Positions 40,684 through 49,851 are shown, counted from the first letter of the stretch. The stretch: DNA of 55,327 bases from Actinoplanes palleronii (GCF_016862315.1 NZ_BOMS01000162.1:1-55327), one strand, 5' to 3'. The notes: generated from the sequence alone by a model not told the origin. A program made the numbers and translations.

Positions 40684-41600
40684 ACGAGGCCCAGCACGGT
40701 CAGGGCGTGCGCGTGCCGGGTCAGGCCGGCCCGCACCGCGTCGGGGTACCGGGCGTACCAGGCCAGATGCGCCTCGCGGACGGCTCCGGTCTCGACGACG
40801 TGACCGTCCACGATCCAGTGCGGGCGTTCCGGTTCGTCGATGCCCCACGCGTCGATGACCGCCGCCTCGCGCGGCGCGTGGACGGCGTCGAGCAACGGCC
40901 GGCCCGGGTCGACGGTGTACGCGGGCAGGCCGGACGCCGCCCGGACCCGCGCGGCCAGCGCCGTCCAGATCGGGTTGCCGGGGTGGTTGAGGGTGCGCAT
41001 CTGCGCGAACGACGGCATCGCGAACAGGTCGGAGACGACCACCGTGCCGTGCCGGTCCTCCCGCGAGCGGAGCTGCTCGAGGGAGTGCTCGGCGATCGCC
41101 CGGACGACCGGCGGATCCAGCCGCGCGCGTGAGCGGAGCCCGGCAGCCTCGGCGAGGACCCGCAGGTCGTGGTAGGCGACCACGGGCGGGACCAGGCTCG
41201 GGTCGGCGGGGGAGCGGACGATGGCGTGCGCCGGGTACAGGCCGGCGAAGCGGATCACCGGCACCCGCAGGACCGGGGTGCCGCGACCGAGGCGCTCGGT
41301 CAGCTGGGCCGAGCCGATCGGCAGCCCGTGGTAGTCGTCGCGGATCGGCTGGGTGATCAGCAGGGCGGCCCGGGCCAGCCAGCGGGCGAGGTGCGGGAGG
41401 TCGGCGGCGACGAGCTCGTGGACCGGCGGCATCCGTACGGTGCGCAGTCCTCCGCCGTCGAGCATCAGGCGCAGCGACTCCGCCTGGCAGTTGCCGACGA
41501 CGAGGACGACCGGGTCGTTCCGCTCATCGCCGTCCAGGCCCTCGAGACCGTAGAAATTCCCGAAGTGCCGAGTACGCGGATCAGGGTGCGCTGCTGCCAT
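40680..41600 (-). CDS. WcbI-family polysaccharide biosynthesis protein
   Basis: This 306-residue protein has the WcbI signature VVLVVGNCQAESLRLML near the N terminus, followed by ALLITQPIRDDYHGLPIG and TPVLRVPVIRFAGLYP. WcbI proteins act in capsule formation and are proposed acyltransferases that bind CoA. ATG at 41598-41600 has GGGAGG just upstream (an in-frame upstream start at 41645 is less likely). It is the first gene of the minus arm and is divergent from the plus arm across about 170 bp. Confidence 0.85.
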   Translation of the reverse strand: MAAAHPDPRTRHFGNFYGLEGLDGDERNDPVVLVVGNCQAESLRLMLDGGGLRTVRMPPVHELVAADLPHLARWLARAALLITQPIRDDYHGLPIGSAQLTERLGRGTPVLRVPVIRFAGLYPAHAIVRSPADPSLVPPVVAYHDLRVLAEAAGLRSRARLDPPVVRAIAEHSLEQLRSREDRHGTVVVSDLFAMPSFAQMRTLNHPGNPIWTALAARVRAASGLPAYTVDPGRPLLDAVHAPREAAVIDAWGIDEPERPHWIVDGHVVETGAVREAHLAWYARYPDAVRAGLTRHAHALTVLGLV

Positions 41601-41772
41601 GACCTCCCTATACCCCGGTGGCCGCCGCTCGATGGGGTCGTACACGTCTCAGTGATCTTGTGATCCGGAGCGATATTTTCCCCGCGGCAAGGGAATAGCG
41701 TTCCTGGCCCTCTCGACACGCCTGCTGGTTCGCGTCGGTCGTTTCCGCCCGACCGACCTCGAGGACGTGTCC

Positions 41773-42873
41773 ATGACGCTCGCCGCATCCGTCGTTTCCG
41801 CTGTCCGGGTGGCTTCGATCCCGGCCGGCCACACCTACGTACGGCAGGTGCTGGACGGCACCGGCTTCCGGGTGCTGCCCGATCCGCCGCCGCCGGGCGC
41901 CGTGGACGGGCGCTGGTGGCCGCCGGTGATGTGCGACGCCGGCTGGGTCACCGCGAACGTGCACCGCTTCGACGTGATGCACGTCCACTTCGGGACCGAG
42001 TCCTACCCCACCGCGCACCTGCGCGCGCTCGTCCGCGCGCTGCGCGCCGCCGGCCGCCCGCTCGTCTACACGCTCCACGACCTGGAGAACCCGCAGCTGG
42101 CCGACCAGGCGGCACACCGCGAGCACCTCGACGTGCTGGTCCGTGACGCCGACGAGCTGGTGACGCTGACGCGGGGCGCCGCCGCCGCGATCGAGCGCCG
42201 CTGGGGCCGTACCGCCGAGGTCGTCCCGCACCCGCGGGTGCTGTCCCTCGACGCGCCGGCCCCGGCCGGAACCGGGTCGGAGCCGTACGTGATCGGCGTG
42301 CACCTGCGTGACATCCGCCCCGGCACCGACGCCGTGCGGGCCGTCGCGACCCTGCTCGCCGCGGTCGGCCACCTGCGCGCGCAGGGCGTCGCGGCGACCG
42401 CGCGGGTGCAGGTCAACGAGCGGGTCCGCGACGAGACCGCCCGCGAACAGGTCACCGCCCTGATCGCCGCGCACCCCGGCGCCGAGCTGCACCGGACCGA
42501 GCGGCTCGACGACGCCGCCCTGGCCCGGTCGATCGCCGACCTCGACGTGGCCGTGCTGCCGTACCGGACCGGCACGCACTCCGGCTGGGCCGAGCTGTGC
42601 TGGGACCTCGGCGTCCCGGTCGCCGGTCCACCCGTCGGGTACGCGGGTGAGCAGCATCCGGAGGACTTCGCGGTGTTCACCGCCGGCGACGGCACCGGGC
42701 TGGCCCTGGCCGTACGGCGGCTGCTCGCCGGGACGCCGCGCCCGGGGTCAGCCGCTCGGGTGGCGCGCGTGGCCGATCGTCGCCGGCAGCGTGTCGCCGG
42801 TGCCGAGGCGATCACCGCCGCCCACCACGCTCTGTACCAGCGGGTGCTGAACCGTGCGGAGCGGGCCGCGTGA
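41773..42873 (+). CDS. Glycosyltransferase (GT-B, family-4-like)
   Basis: The protein has 366 residues. The acceptor half contains VASIPAGHTYVRQVL, DVMHVHFGTESYP and LVYTLHDLENPQ, a typical GT4 N-terminal strand. The donor half has VIGVHLRDIRPGTD and DVAVLPYRTGTHSGWAELCWDLGVPVAGPPVG. It is the first gene of the plus arm. ATG 41773 is preferred; GTG 41767 two codons earlier is possible. The stop overlaps the next gene by 4 bp. Confidence 0.8.
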   Translation: MTLAASVVSAVRVASIPAGHTYVRQVLDGTGFRVLPDPPPPGAVDGRWWPPVMCDAGWVTANVHRFDVMHVHFGTESYPTAHLRALVRALRAAGRPLVYTLHDLENPQLADQAAHREHLDVLVRDADELVTLTRGAAAAIERRWGRTAEVVPHPRVLSLDAPAPAGTGSEPYVIGVHLRDIRPGTDAVRAVATLLAAVGHLRAQGVAATARVQVNERVRDETAREQVTALIAAHPGAELHRTERLDDAALARSIADLDVAVLPYRTGTHSGWAELCWDLGVPVAGPPVGYAGEQHPEDFAVFTAGDGTGLALAVRRLLAGTPRPGSAARVARVADRRRQRVAGAEAITAAHHALYQRVLNRAERAA

Positions 42874-43976
42874 GCGCCCGGCCGCGCACGATCGCCGTCA
42901 TCGCCCCGCTGCGCCACCCGATCCGGGAACCGCACGCCGGCGGGCTCGAGGCCATGGTGTGGGACCGCGTACGGATGCTGCGCGCCCGTGGGCACCGGGT
43001 GTTGCTCTGCGCCGTGGAGGGCTCGGAGTTCCAGCAGGACGGCCCGCCCGAGTTCCGGTTGCCGGCCGTGGTCTGGCCGGACGAGCGCGACGCGACCGAC
43101 TCCACCTATCCGCCGGGTCACCTGGAGCGGGCCATCCCGGCACTGGAGGCGGCGCTCGACTTCATCCGGCGCCACGCGGACACCATCGACCTGGTCGACA
43201 ACCACAGCCTGCACCCGCAGCCGCTCACCCGGGCCGGTCGGCTCGGCGTGCCGATGGTGACCACGCTGCACACCCCGCCGCTGCCCCGGCTCGTCGCGGC
43301 GGCCCGCGCGACGGAGCACCACGGTCGCCTGTTCGCGGTCAGCGCGTTCACCGCCGCCGAGTGGCAGGCGCACGGCGTCGAGGCGCAGGTGATGCCGAAC
43401 GCCATCGACGCCGGCCGCTGGCGGCTCGGTCCCGGCGGCCACGACCTGGTCTGGTTCGGGCGGATCGTGCCGGAGAAGGGTGTGCACCTGGCGGTGCGGG
43501 CCGCGCGGCTCACCGGCCGGACGCTGCGCATCGCGGGCCGGATCGGCGACGTCGCCTACTTCCAGGAGCACGTGCGCCCCTACCTGGGCGCCGGCGTCGA
43601 CTATCTGGGGCCGCTCGCGCAGCCGGCGCTCGCCGACCTGGTCGGTGGCAGCGCCTGCGCCCTGGTCACCCCGCTCTGGCAGGAGCCGTTCGGGCTCGTC
43701 GTCGCGGAAGCGCTGGCGACCGGGACCCCGGTGGCCGCGTTCGACACCGGCGGCATCGGCGAGGTCGCTGGGGCCGCGCGTGCCGTGCGACTCGTGCCGA
43801 TGGGTGACGCCGACGCCCTCGCGGCGGCGGCCGAGCAGCTCGCCGGCGACCGTGGCCGCGACCTGCGGTATCGGCTGCGGACCCGGACCGAGGCGCTGGC
43901 CCGGTTCTCCCTCGACCATCGGGCCACCGAGCTCGAGACCGTTTTCGACATGGCGGGAGCCGACGCGTGGGCCTGA
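42870..43976 (+). CDS. Family-4 glycosyltransferase
   Basis: This is a clear GT4 enzyme of 368 residues. It shows IAVIAPLRHPIREPHAGGLEAMVW, the central LVWFGRIVPEKGVHLAVRAARLTG and the donor-site signature PLWQEPFGLVVAEALATGTPVAAFDTGG with the EPFGLVVAE (ExE) motif. GTG at 42870 overlaps the previous stop by 4 bp. It probably transfers a nucleotide-activated sugar in the cytoplasm; donor and acceptor are unknown. Confidence 0.92.
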   Translation: MSARPRTIAVIAPLRHPIREPHAGGLEAMVWDRVRMLRARGHRVLLCAVEGSEFQQDGPPEFRLPAVVWPDERDATDSTYPPGHLERAIPALEAALDFIRRHADTIDLVDNHSLHPQPLTRAGRLGVPMVTTLHTPPLPRLVAAARATEHHGRLFAVSAFTAAEWQAHGVEAQVMPNAIDAGRWRLGPGGHDLVWFGRIVPEKGVHLAVRAARLTGRTLRIAGRIGDVAYFQEHVRPYLGAGVDYLGPLAQPALADLVGGSACALVTPLWQEPFGLVVAEALATGTPVAAFDTGGIGEVAGAARAVRLVPMGDADALAAAAEQLAGDRGRDLRYRLRTRTEALARFSLDHRATELETVFDMAGADAWA

Positions 43977-44947
43977 CCGGCTGGTATCTCCATCACCACG
44001 GCGCGGGCCACGTGACCCGTTTCCACGCGGTGCGCCCGCACCTGCCGGGGGAGGTGGTGGTCTTCAGTTCGCTGCCGCGGCCGGACACCCTCCCGCCCGC
44101 GACGACGTGGGTGCGCCTCACCCCCGACAACGATCGGCCGCCGGGGGACCGGGATCCGGCCGGCGCGGACCCGACCGTCGGCGGGCTGCTGCACTGGGCG
44201 CCGCTCGGCCACGCCGGGCACGCCCGCCGGCTCGCGGCCATCGCCTCCGCGATCGCCGACCGGCACTTCGACCGGTTCGTGGTGGATGTTTCGGTGGAGG
44301 TGGCATTTTTCGTACGACTGCTCGGCGTCCCGACGGTCGTCGTCACCCAGCCCGGTGATCGCAGCGACACCCCGCACCGGCTCGCCTACGCGTCGGCGTC
44401 CCGGGTGCTGGCGCCCTGGCCCGCCGGCGCGCACCACGGCCCGGCCACCCCCGACCTCGTCGAGGTGGGCGGCATCTCCCGCTTCGACGGCCGTACGCGT
44501 GACATCGAGCCCGACCCCGGCACCGTGCTCGTCCTGGGTGGCGGTGTGACCGAGAACGATCTCGCCTCTGCCGCCGCGGCGACCCCGGGGACCCGCTGGC
44601 AGCGCGCGGGCGGCACGGCGTCGACGTGGATCGCGGACCCGTGGGAGGCGTTGCAACGCGCCGAGGTGATCGTCGCCGCGGCCGGGCAGAACAGCGTCGC
44701 CGACCTCGCCGCGGCCGGCGCGCGGGCGGTCATCGTGCCGCAACCGCGCCCGTTCGGCGAGCAGGTGGCCACCGGGCGCATCCTCACCGACCGCCGGCTC
44801 GCCGTCGTGGAACCGGCCTGGCCCGGCGCCGCCGCGTGGCCGTCGGTGCTCGACCGGGCCCGTGGCCTGCGGACCGACTGGTCACAGTGGGGTGTCACCG
44901 GCGCCGCGCGGCGGGCCGCCGACACGATCGCGCAGGTGGGCGCGTGA
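43967..44947 (+). CDS. MurG-like glycosyltransferase
   Basis: This GT-B protein of 326 residues has GWYLHHHGAGHVTRFHAV at the N terminus, a glycine/histidine loop like that of MurG/GT28 relatives (GGxGH-type). The C-terminal donor part has TVLVLGGGVTENDLASA and VIVAAAGQNSVADLAAAGARAVIVPQPRPFGEQ, matching the GT28 C-terminal pattern (AGxN/S...P.P...Q). GTG at 43967 overlaps the previous gene by 10 bp. Substrate unknown. Confidence 0.85.
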   Translation: MGLTGWYLHHHGAGHVTRFHAVRPHLPGEVVVFSSLPRPDTLPPATTWVRLTPDNDRPPGDRDPAGADPTVGGLLHWAPLGHAGHARRLAAIASAIADRHFDRFVVDVSVEVAFFVRLLGVPTVVVTQPGDRSDTPHRLAYASASRVLAPWPAGAHHGPATPDLVEVGGISRFDGRTRDIEPDPGTVLVLGGGVTENDLASAAAATPGTRWQRAGGTASTWIADPWEALQRAEVIVAAAGQNSVADLAAAGARAVIVPQPRPFGEQVATGRILTDRRLAVVEPAWPGAAAWPSVLDRARGLRTDWSQWGVTGAARRAADTIAQVGA

Positions 44948-45750
44948 CACCGACGACCGCCGTGATCACCCTGTGCTCCGCGGCCCGGCTCGACCACGTG
45001 CGCCGGCAGCAACGCCTGCTGCGCTCCACGCCCGTACGCCGGATTGTGGTCTGGCTCGACGCCGATCCGCCGCCCGGACCACCGGAGTTCGCCGGCGCCG
45101 ACCTGCTGCACGTCCCGCCCGGCGAGAACGGCCTGCGGCTCGCCGCCGGACGCAACCGGGGCGCCGCAGCCGCCGCGGACGCCGGCCTGATCGTCTTCCT
45201 GGACGCCGACTGCCTGCCCGGCACCGCGTTGTTCGCGCGCTACCGCGCCGCGGCGGACGCCCACCCGGGTGCGCTGCTGTGCGGCCCGGTCACCTACCTG
45301 CCGGAAGGGGTCAAACCGGAGGACGCGACCGCGCTGGCCGCCCTGACCGCCCCGCACGCGGCCCGCCCGGCCCCGCCGGACGGCGAGAACGTCGTCGCCG
45401 GCCCGGCCGACCACCGGCTGTTCTGGTCACTGTCGTTCGCGGTGACCGCGCCGACCTGGCGCACGCTCGGCGGCTTCGACGAGGCCTTCGAGGGGTACGG
45501 CGGTGAGGACACCGACCTCGCCTACACCGCGAAGCAGGCCGCCGTCCCGCTGGTCTGGGTCGGTGGCGCGCACGCCTACCACCAGCACCACCCGACGTCC
45601 TCGCCGCCGTGGCAGCACCTCGACGACATCCTGCGCAACGGCCGGCTCTTCGCCGACCGGTGGGGGTTCTGGCCGATGCGGGGCTGGCTCGACGCGTTCG
45701 CCGCGGCCGGCGCCGTCGAGGAGACCCCGGCGGGCTGGCAGCGCACCTGA
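44944..45750 (+). CDS. Family-2 glycosyltransferase
   Basis: This GT-A protein of 268 residues has VITLCSAARLDHVRRQQRLL, the nucleotide-binding GRNRGAAAAADAGLIVFLDADC (DxD), and FDEAFEGYGGEDTDLAYTAKQ, the same GGED catalytic block as the GT2 at 38390. The two GT2 proteins are probably paralogs placed at the two ends of the island. GTG overlaps the previous stop by 4 bp. The stop lies 4 bp from the convergent VOC gene with no terminator between. Confidence 0.9.
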   Translation: MTPTTAVITLCSAARLDHVRRQQRLLRSTPVRRIVVWLDADPPPGPPEFAGADLLHVPPGENGLRLAAGRNRGAAAAADAGLIVFLDADCLPGTALFARYRAAADAHPGALLCGPVTYLPEGVKPEDATALAALTAPHAARPAPPDGENVVAGPADHRLFWSLSFAVTAPTWRTLGGFDEAFEGYGGEDTDLAYTAKQAAVPLVWVGGAHAYHQHHPTSSPPWQHLDDILRNGRLFADRWGFWPMRGWLDAFAAAGAVEETPAGWQRT

Positions 45751-45754
45751 CCGG

Positions 45755-46489
45755 TCAGTGCGGGGCGCAGACGCAGAACGCGTGGCCCTCCGGGTCGGAC
45801 AGGCAGATCCACGGCACGTCGCCCTGCCCGACGTCGAGGTCGGTGGCACCGAGCGCCCGCACCCGGGCGACCTCGGCCATCTGGTCGTCACCCGGGGCAG
45901 GCAGCAGGTCGAGATGGAGGCGGTCCGGTCCGGCCGCGCCCGGCGTGCGGAGGAATTCGAGGTACGGCCCACCGGGCGCCTCGGCGCGCAACGACGCGAA
46001 CTCGTCGGTCACCCGGCGCACGGTCCAGTCCAGCGCCTCGCCCCAGAACCGGGCCATGGCCGGTGGGTCCGCGCAGTCGACCACGATCGCGGCGATCGGC
46101 CCGGTGTCCCGATACATCTCCCGGGGCTCCAGCACGCAGAACTCGTTGCCCTCCGGATCGGCCAGGACGGTCCACGGTACGTCGTGCTGGCCCACGTCGG
46201 CCGGCGTCGCGCCGAGCCCGATCAGCCGGGTCACCAGCTCGGCCTGGTGAGCCGCCGACGCGTTGGCCAGGTCGAGGTGCACCCGGTTCTTGGCCGCGCC
46301 CTTCGGCTCCGGAACGGCCACGACGTCGATGCCGACGGCGACCGGATCCGGCCAGACGAAGTCACCGGGCGGCCCGGCATAGGTCGTCGCGCCGTGGTGC
46401 GCGCGCCAGCCGAGTGCCGCTGCCCAGAACCGGCCGAGCGCCGCGTGATCGAGGGCTTTGACGTTCACCTGGACGGGTCGCAGCGCCAT
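45755..46489 (-). CDS. Two-domain VOC (glyoxalase-like) protein
   Basis: This 244-residue protein carries two tandem VOC modules. Module 1 is about residues 5-125 (VNVKALDHAALGRFWAAALGW...ADPEGNEFCVLEP). Module 2 is about 130-244 (VDCADPPAMARFWGEALDW...SDPEGHAFCVCAP). The repeated DPEGxxFCV block is typical of glyoxalase-like proteins with antibiotic-resistance, dioxygenase or unknown activity. ATG at 46487-46489, 10 bp after the stop of the small repeat protein gene. Confidence 0.88.
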   Translation of the reverse strand: MALRPVQVNVKALDHAALGRFWAAALGWRAHHGATTYAGPPGDFVWPDPVAVGIDVVAVPEPKGAAKNRVHLDLANASAAHQAELVTRLIGLGATPADVGQHDVPWTVLADPEGNEFCVLEPREMYRDTGPIAAIVVDCADPPAMARFWGEALDWTVRRVTDEFASLRAEAPGGPYLEFLRTPGAAGPDRLHLDLLPAPGDDQMAEVARVRALGATDLDVGQGDVPWICLSDPEGHAFCVCAPH

Positions 46490-46499
46490 ATCGACGATC

Positions 46500-46754
46500 C
46501 TAGGCGCTCCGCAGTTCCTCGCCGGCCCGGTGCAGCCAGGCCAGGGCCCGCACACTGTCGTAGGTGCCGGGCTTCAGCTCGGCCGCCGTCTCGTACGCGG
46601 TCTGGTAGATCCGCCCGGCGTCCGGAGTGCCCTTGCAGGCGATGGCGAGCTGGGCCAGCGACTCGACGCTCTCCCAGGTGCCGGGCTTGAGGGCCGAGGC
46701 CGCCTCCAGCGCGCGCTGCAGCGGCGGCCGCTCGTCCCGGAATCGTCCGAACAT
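46500..46754 (-). CDS. Small protein with two LKPGT-type helical repeats
   Basis: This 84-residue protein is composed of two copies of about 34 residues, ALEAASALKPGTWESVESLAQLAIA and AYETAAELKPGTYDSVRALAWLHRA. Each reads as a helix-turn-helix pair, like a minimal solenoid (TPR-like). ATG at 46752-46754 has GGGAG five bases upstream. No function is known; a protein-interaction role is plausible. It lies on the same strand as the GAF and VOC genes. Confidence 0.65.
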   Translation of the reverse strand: MFGRFRDERPPLQRALEAASALKPGTWESVESLAQLAIACKGTPDAGRIYQTAYETAAELKPGTYDSVRALAWLHRAGEELRSA

Positions 46755-46794
46755 CTGCACTCCCAAGGGTCGGCGGTTGCCCGACTGTACGAGA

Positions 46795-47295
46795 TCAGTG
46801 CCCGTCCCGCCGGTAGCCCTGCAGCACCGTGGCGATCTCGTCGGCGCTGGTCCGCAACTCGGCCAGGTCGGCGTCGGTGAACTCGTGCGCGGCCGTGCCG
46901 ATCACGCAGTGCGCGCCGAGGATCGTGCCGTCGACGATCAGCGGCACCCCCGCGTAGCTGCCGAAGCCGTCGACGAACGCGAGCGGGTTCACCGACTGGA
47001 GCGGGTCCACGCTGGTGTCCGGTACTACGTAGGGCCGCCCCGACTCCACCGCGTTGGCGCAGAACGACCACTCCACCGGGGTGCCACCGGCAGCGGCGAT
47101 CCACCCCTCGACGCCGTAGGTGCCGCCGAGCAGCTGTGCGGTGTCGAGCACGAAGCTGACCAGGCTGATCGGCAGCCCGAGCCGCCCGGCGGTACGCGCG
47201 GTGATCTCGTCGAGCCGCTGCCGCAGCGCCGGGTTGTCCAGGTCGAGGCCGGCCAGCACGTGCATGCGGGCGAGCAGGTCCGTATCGCTCATCAT
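46795..47295 (-). CDS. GAF-domain protein
   Basis: This 166-residue single-domain GAF protein has RLDEITARTAGRLGLPISLVSFV, EWSFCANAVESGRPYVVPDTSVDP, YAGVPLIVDGTILGAHCVIG and DLAELRTSADEIATVLQGYRR. These are the elements of the GAF fold used for small-molecule or redox sensing in actinobacteria. ATG at 47293-47295 (a second ATG follows at once) overlaps the stop of the upstream 102-residue protein by 4 bp, so the two are translated together. Confidence 0.86.
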   Translation of the reverse strand: MMSDTDLLARMHVLAGLDLDNPALRQRLDEITARTAGRLGLPISLVSFVLDTAQLLGGTYGVEGWIAAAGGTPVEWSFCANAVESGRPYVVPDTSVDPLQSVNPLAFVDGFGSYAGVPLIVDGTILGAHCVIGTAAHEFTDADLAELRTSADEIATVLQGYRRDGH

Positions 47296-47600
47296 TTCCC
47301 CCGGTTGGCGGCGGCGAGGTGGCGGTAGGCGGCCGCGCGGACGGCCAGTCCACGACCGCACATCTGTGCGATCGGCTGGGCCCCGTGCATGGTGTTGACC
47401 AGGCGTTCGAACGAGAGCAGATCGGTCTCCTGCCCGGTCAGCCCGGTACGGGCCAGCAGGGTCCGCCACAGGTCGTCGCAGTGCGGGCCGTAGAGGCGCC
47501 GCAGGGCGGCGAGCGCGTCGTCGAGCGTCGGCTGGGTGAGTTGGTGCGCCCCGGTGCTGTCGCGGGAGTCGTCGAGCTCCGGGCGGGCGGTGGAGGCCAT
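47292..47600 (-). CDS. Hypothetical partner protein of the GAF protein
   Basis: This is a 102-residue mostly helical protein. Its core is LDDALAALRRLYGPHCDDLWRTLLARTGLTGQETDLLSFERLVNTM, with a conserved-looking C-terminal AVRAAAYRHLAAA. No domain is recognised. It is coupled to the GAF protein by a 4-bp overlap and is preceded by the GGDEF-EAL gene on the same strand (61 bp), which suggests a signalling role. Confidence 0.7.
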   Translation of the reverse strand: MASTARPELDDSRDSTGAHQLTQPTLDDALAALRRLYGPHCDDLWRTLLARTGLTGQETDLLSFERLVNTMHGAQPIAQMCGRGLAVRAAAYRHLAAANRGK

Positions 47601-47661
47601 GGTTCGATGGTCCTCGCTGCCGTGGTCGTACCGATGGGCTTTGAACGGAATCAGATCGCGG

Positions 47662-49851
47662 TCAGCGGACCATCAGCGGTAGCGGAGCGCTCGCCTCGGC
47701 GAGCGCCGGGATCTGGTCGGCCGGGACCGGCCGGGCGAACAGGAACCCCTGGCCGCGGTGCGAGCCCAGCTGGAGCAACTCGGCGGCCTGCTCCTCCTCC
47801 TCGATGCCCTCGGCGACGGTGGTCAGCCGCAGGACCTGCGCCAGCCGGATCACGGCCTCGGCGATCGCCGAACCCTCCGCGGTCCCGTTGAGCTGCGCGA
47901 CAAAACTGCGATCGATCTTCAGTACGTCCACCGGCAGCTGCGTCAGGTACTGCAGCGACGAGTAGCCGGTGCCGAAGTCGTCGATGGCGATGCGCACGCC
48001 CTCGGCGCGGATCCGGCGCAGCGCGGCGATCTCGATGGCCTCGTTCACCATCGCCGACTCGGTCACCTCGACGATCAGGTTCTGCGCCGGCAGGCCGGTG
48101 TGCGCCAGGACGCCCAGCACGTCCCGGGCCAGGTGCGGCTCCTGGAGCTGGCGGGGCGAGACGTTCACCGTGACGGTCAGGTCGATGCCGTCCGCGCGCC
48201 AGCGCGCCGCCTGGGTGCAGGCCTGCTCCAGCACCCACTGGCCGATGGCGATGATCTCGCCGGAGCGCTCGGCGACCGGGATGAAGGCGACCGGCGGCAC
48301 GTCGCCGAGCGACGCGTGATGCCAGCGCAGCAGCGCCTCCACGGCCACCACCCGGCGGGTGGTCAGGTCGACGATCGGCTGGTAGAGCACGGTGAACTCG
48401 CGGCGCTGCAGGGCGCCCTCGAGGGCCTCGCTGAGCGCCGCGTCGGCCGCCCGCCGGTCGTTCATCGAGGGCTCGTGGACGACGAACGTGGGCGTGCCGG
48501 ACCGGCGCGCGTGGTTCATGGCGATCTCGGCGTTGCGCAGCACCGTCTTGGCCGGCTCGTCGGTGCGGGCCACCGCCACGCCGATGTGGCAGGAGCCCGA
48601 GTCGTCCTCGATCGCGGCAAGGATCCGCTGCGCGGCGACGGTCGCCTCGCCGGCCACCGCGGCGTCGGTGATCAGCACGCCGTACGTGTTGTCGCTCAGC
48701 CGGGCCAGCAGGTCGTCCGCGCGGACGCAGGACCGGAGTACGGCGGCCACCGCGGTGCCGGGCGGGATCCGGTCGATCGCGACGGCGAGCACGGCGAACG
48801 TCTCCCGGCCGCGGACCAGCCCGGCCAGGGCGTCCTTCAGCGCCGCCCGGTTGGCCAGGCCGGTCTCCGTGTCCCGGCTGGCCTGCGCCTGACTCGCCCG
48901 CAGGGTGAGCCACTGCCGGAACGTCACCGCGACGAGCATGACAGCGGTCGCCACCACCAGCCCGCTCCAGCGCAGGAAGCCCGCGGTGGTCACGATCACG
49001 ACGAGCAGCAGGGTGACTCCGGCCAGCAGCGAGGCCAGCGGCAGGTAGCCCACCCACGGCGGCGGCCCGGCGCGCCGGGCCCGGTTGGTGACGCTGCCGA
49101 TGCCGGACGCGACCATCAGCGGCGACACGGTCAGCAGCAGATGGGCGGCGACGCCGAGCGTGCCGCCGAACAGCCCGACGCTGTGCGCGACACCGGCCGG
49201 CAGCCCGGTCACCCAGTCGGTGTCGGCCAGCACGGCCAGGACCATGCCGCCGAGCAGGACGCTGATCGGGTCGCGCCAGTGGCTGACGACGCCGCGCAGC
49301 AGCATCGCGGCGGCCGCCATGGCCAGCATCAGGTCGGCGATCGGCAGGCCGACCAGGATGATCCAGGGCTTCCCCGGACCGCTGGCGCGGAACGCCGGCT
49401 GCAGGCCGAAGGACCAGATCGCCATGACGGCCGGTGCGGCGATGGCCACCATCTCGGCGACGAACGCCTGCCGGTGCGGACCGCTGAGACGCAACACCGG
49501 CCCCAGTACGGTGGCCAGCCCGAGCAGCGCCATGCCGCTCACGTGTGCCGCCGTGGCGACCCACCACAGCCAGCCCGGCCCGCCGAGGACCCAGGCCAGG
49601 AACGCTGCCGCGTTGCCGACGCCGAGCCCGCGGGCGATCGCGCCCAGCCGGCAGGAGAGCGTGTTGAACCCCAACCGGGCGACCTTGACCAGGTAGAACG
49701 CGCCGACGGCGTCCAGGACCACGAGCGACGCGCCGAGCACCAGCGGGTACCACGCGGGGTGGGCCCAGCCCACCGCCTGCGCGGCGACGACCGCGCCGAG
49801 CAGGGCGAGCACCGCGGGCGGCACCGCCCGTCGCCCGATGGTCTGCGTCAT
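47662..49851 (-). CDS. Membrane GGDEF-EAL protein with degenerate GGDEF and intact EAL
   Basis: The protein has 729 residues. The N-terminal half is an integral-membrane sensor with roughly eight or nine helices (from PPAVLALLGAVVAAQAVGW to FRQWLTLRA at about 320). The GGDEF domain is degenerate: the signature loop reads SDNTY (residues 386-390) in place of GGDEF. The EAL domain is intact: VEALLRW, VNVSPRQL, VTESAMV, DDFGTGYSSL, KIDRSFV and AEGIEE are all present. The protein should be a c-di-GMP phosphodiesterase, with the GGDEF relic perhaps binding GTP. ATG at 49849-49851. Confidence 0.93.
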   Translation of the reverse strand: MTQTIGRRAVPPAVLALLGAVVAAQAVGWAHPAWYPLVLGASLVVLDAVGAFYLVKVARLGFNTLSCRLGAIARGLGVGNAAAFLAWVLGGPGWLWWVATAAHVSGMALLGLATVLGPVLRLSGPHRQAFVAEMVAIAAPAVMAIWSFGLQPAFRASGPGKPWIILVGLPIADLMLAMAAAAMLLRGVVSHWRDPISVLLGGMVLAVLADTDWVTGLPAGVAHSVGLFGGTLGVAAHLLLTVSPLMVASGIGSVTNRARRAGPPPWVGYLPLASLLAGVTLLLVVIVTTAGFLRWSGLVVATAVMLVAVTFRQWLTLRASQAQASRDTETGLANRAALKDALAGLVRGRETFAVLAVAIDRIPPGTAVAAVLRSCVRADDLLARLSDNTYGVLITDAAVAGEATVAAQRILAAIEDDSGSCHIGVAVARTDEPAKTVLRNAEIAMNHARRSGTPTFVVHEPSMNDRRAADAALSEALEGALQRREFTVLYQPIVDLTTRRVVAVEALLRWHHASLGDVPPVAFIPVAERSGEIIAIGQWVLEQACTQAARWRADGIDLTVTVNVSPRQLQEPHLARDVLGVLAHTGLPAQNLIVEVTESAMVNEAIEIAALRRIRAEGVRIAIDDFGTGYSSLQYLTQLPVDVLKIDRSFVAQLNGTAEGSAIAEAVIRLAQVLRLTTVAEGIEEEEQAAELLQLGSHRGQGFLFARPVPADQIPALAEASAPLPLMVR

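Noticed and set aside
46795..47600. Overlapping small genes as a toxin-antitoxin pair
   Set aside because: One is a clear GAF sensor, the other shows no toxin motif, and the sizes do not fit a typical pair.
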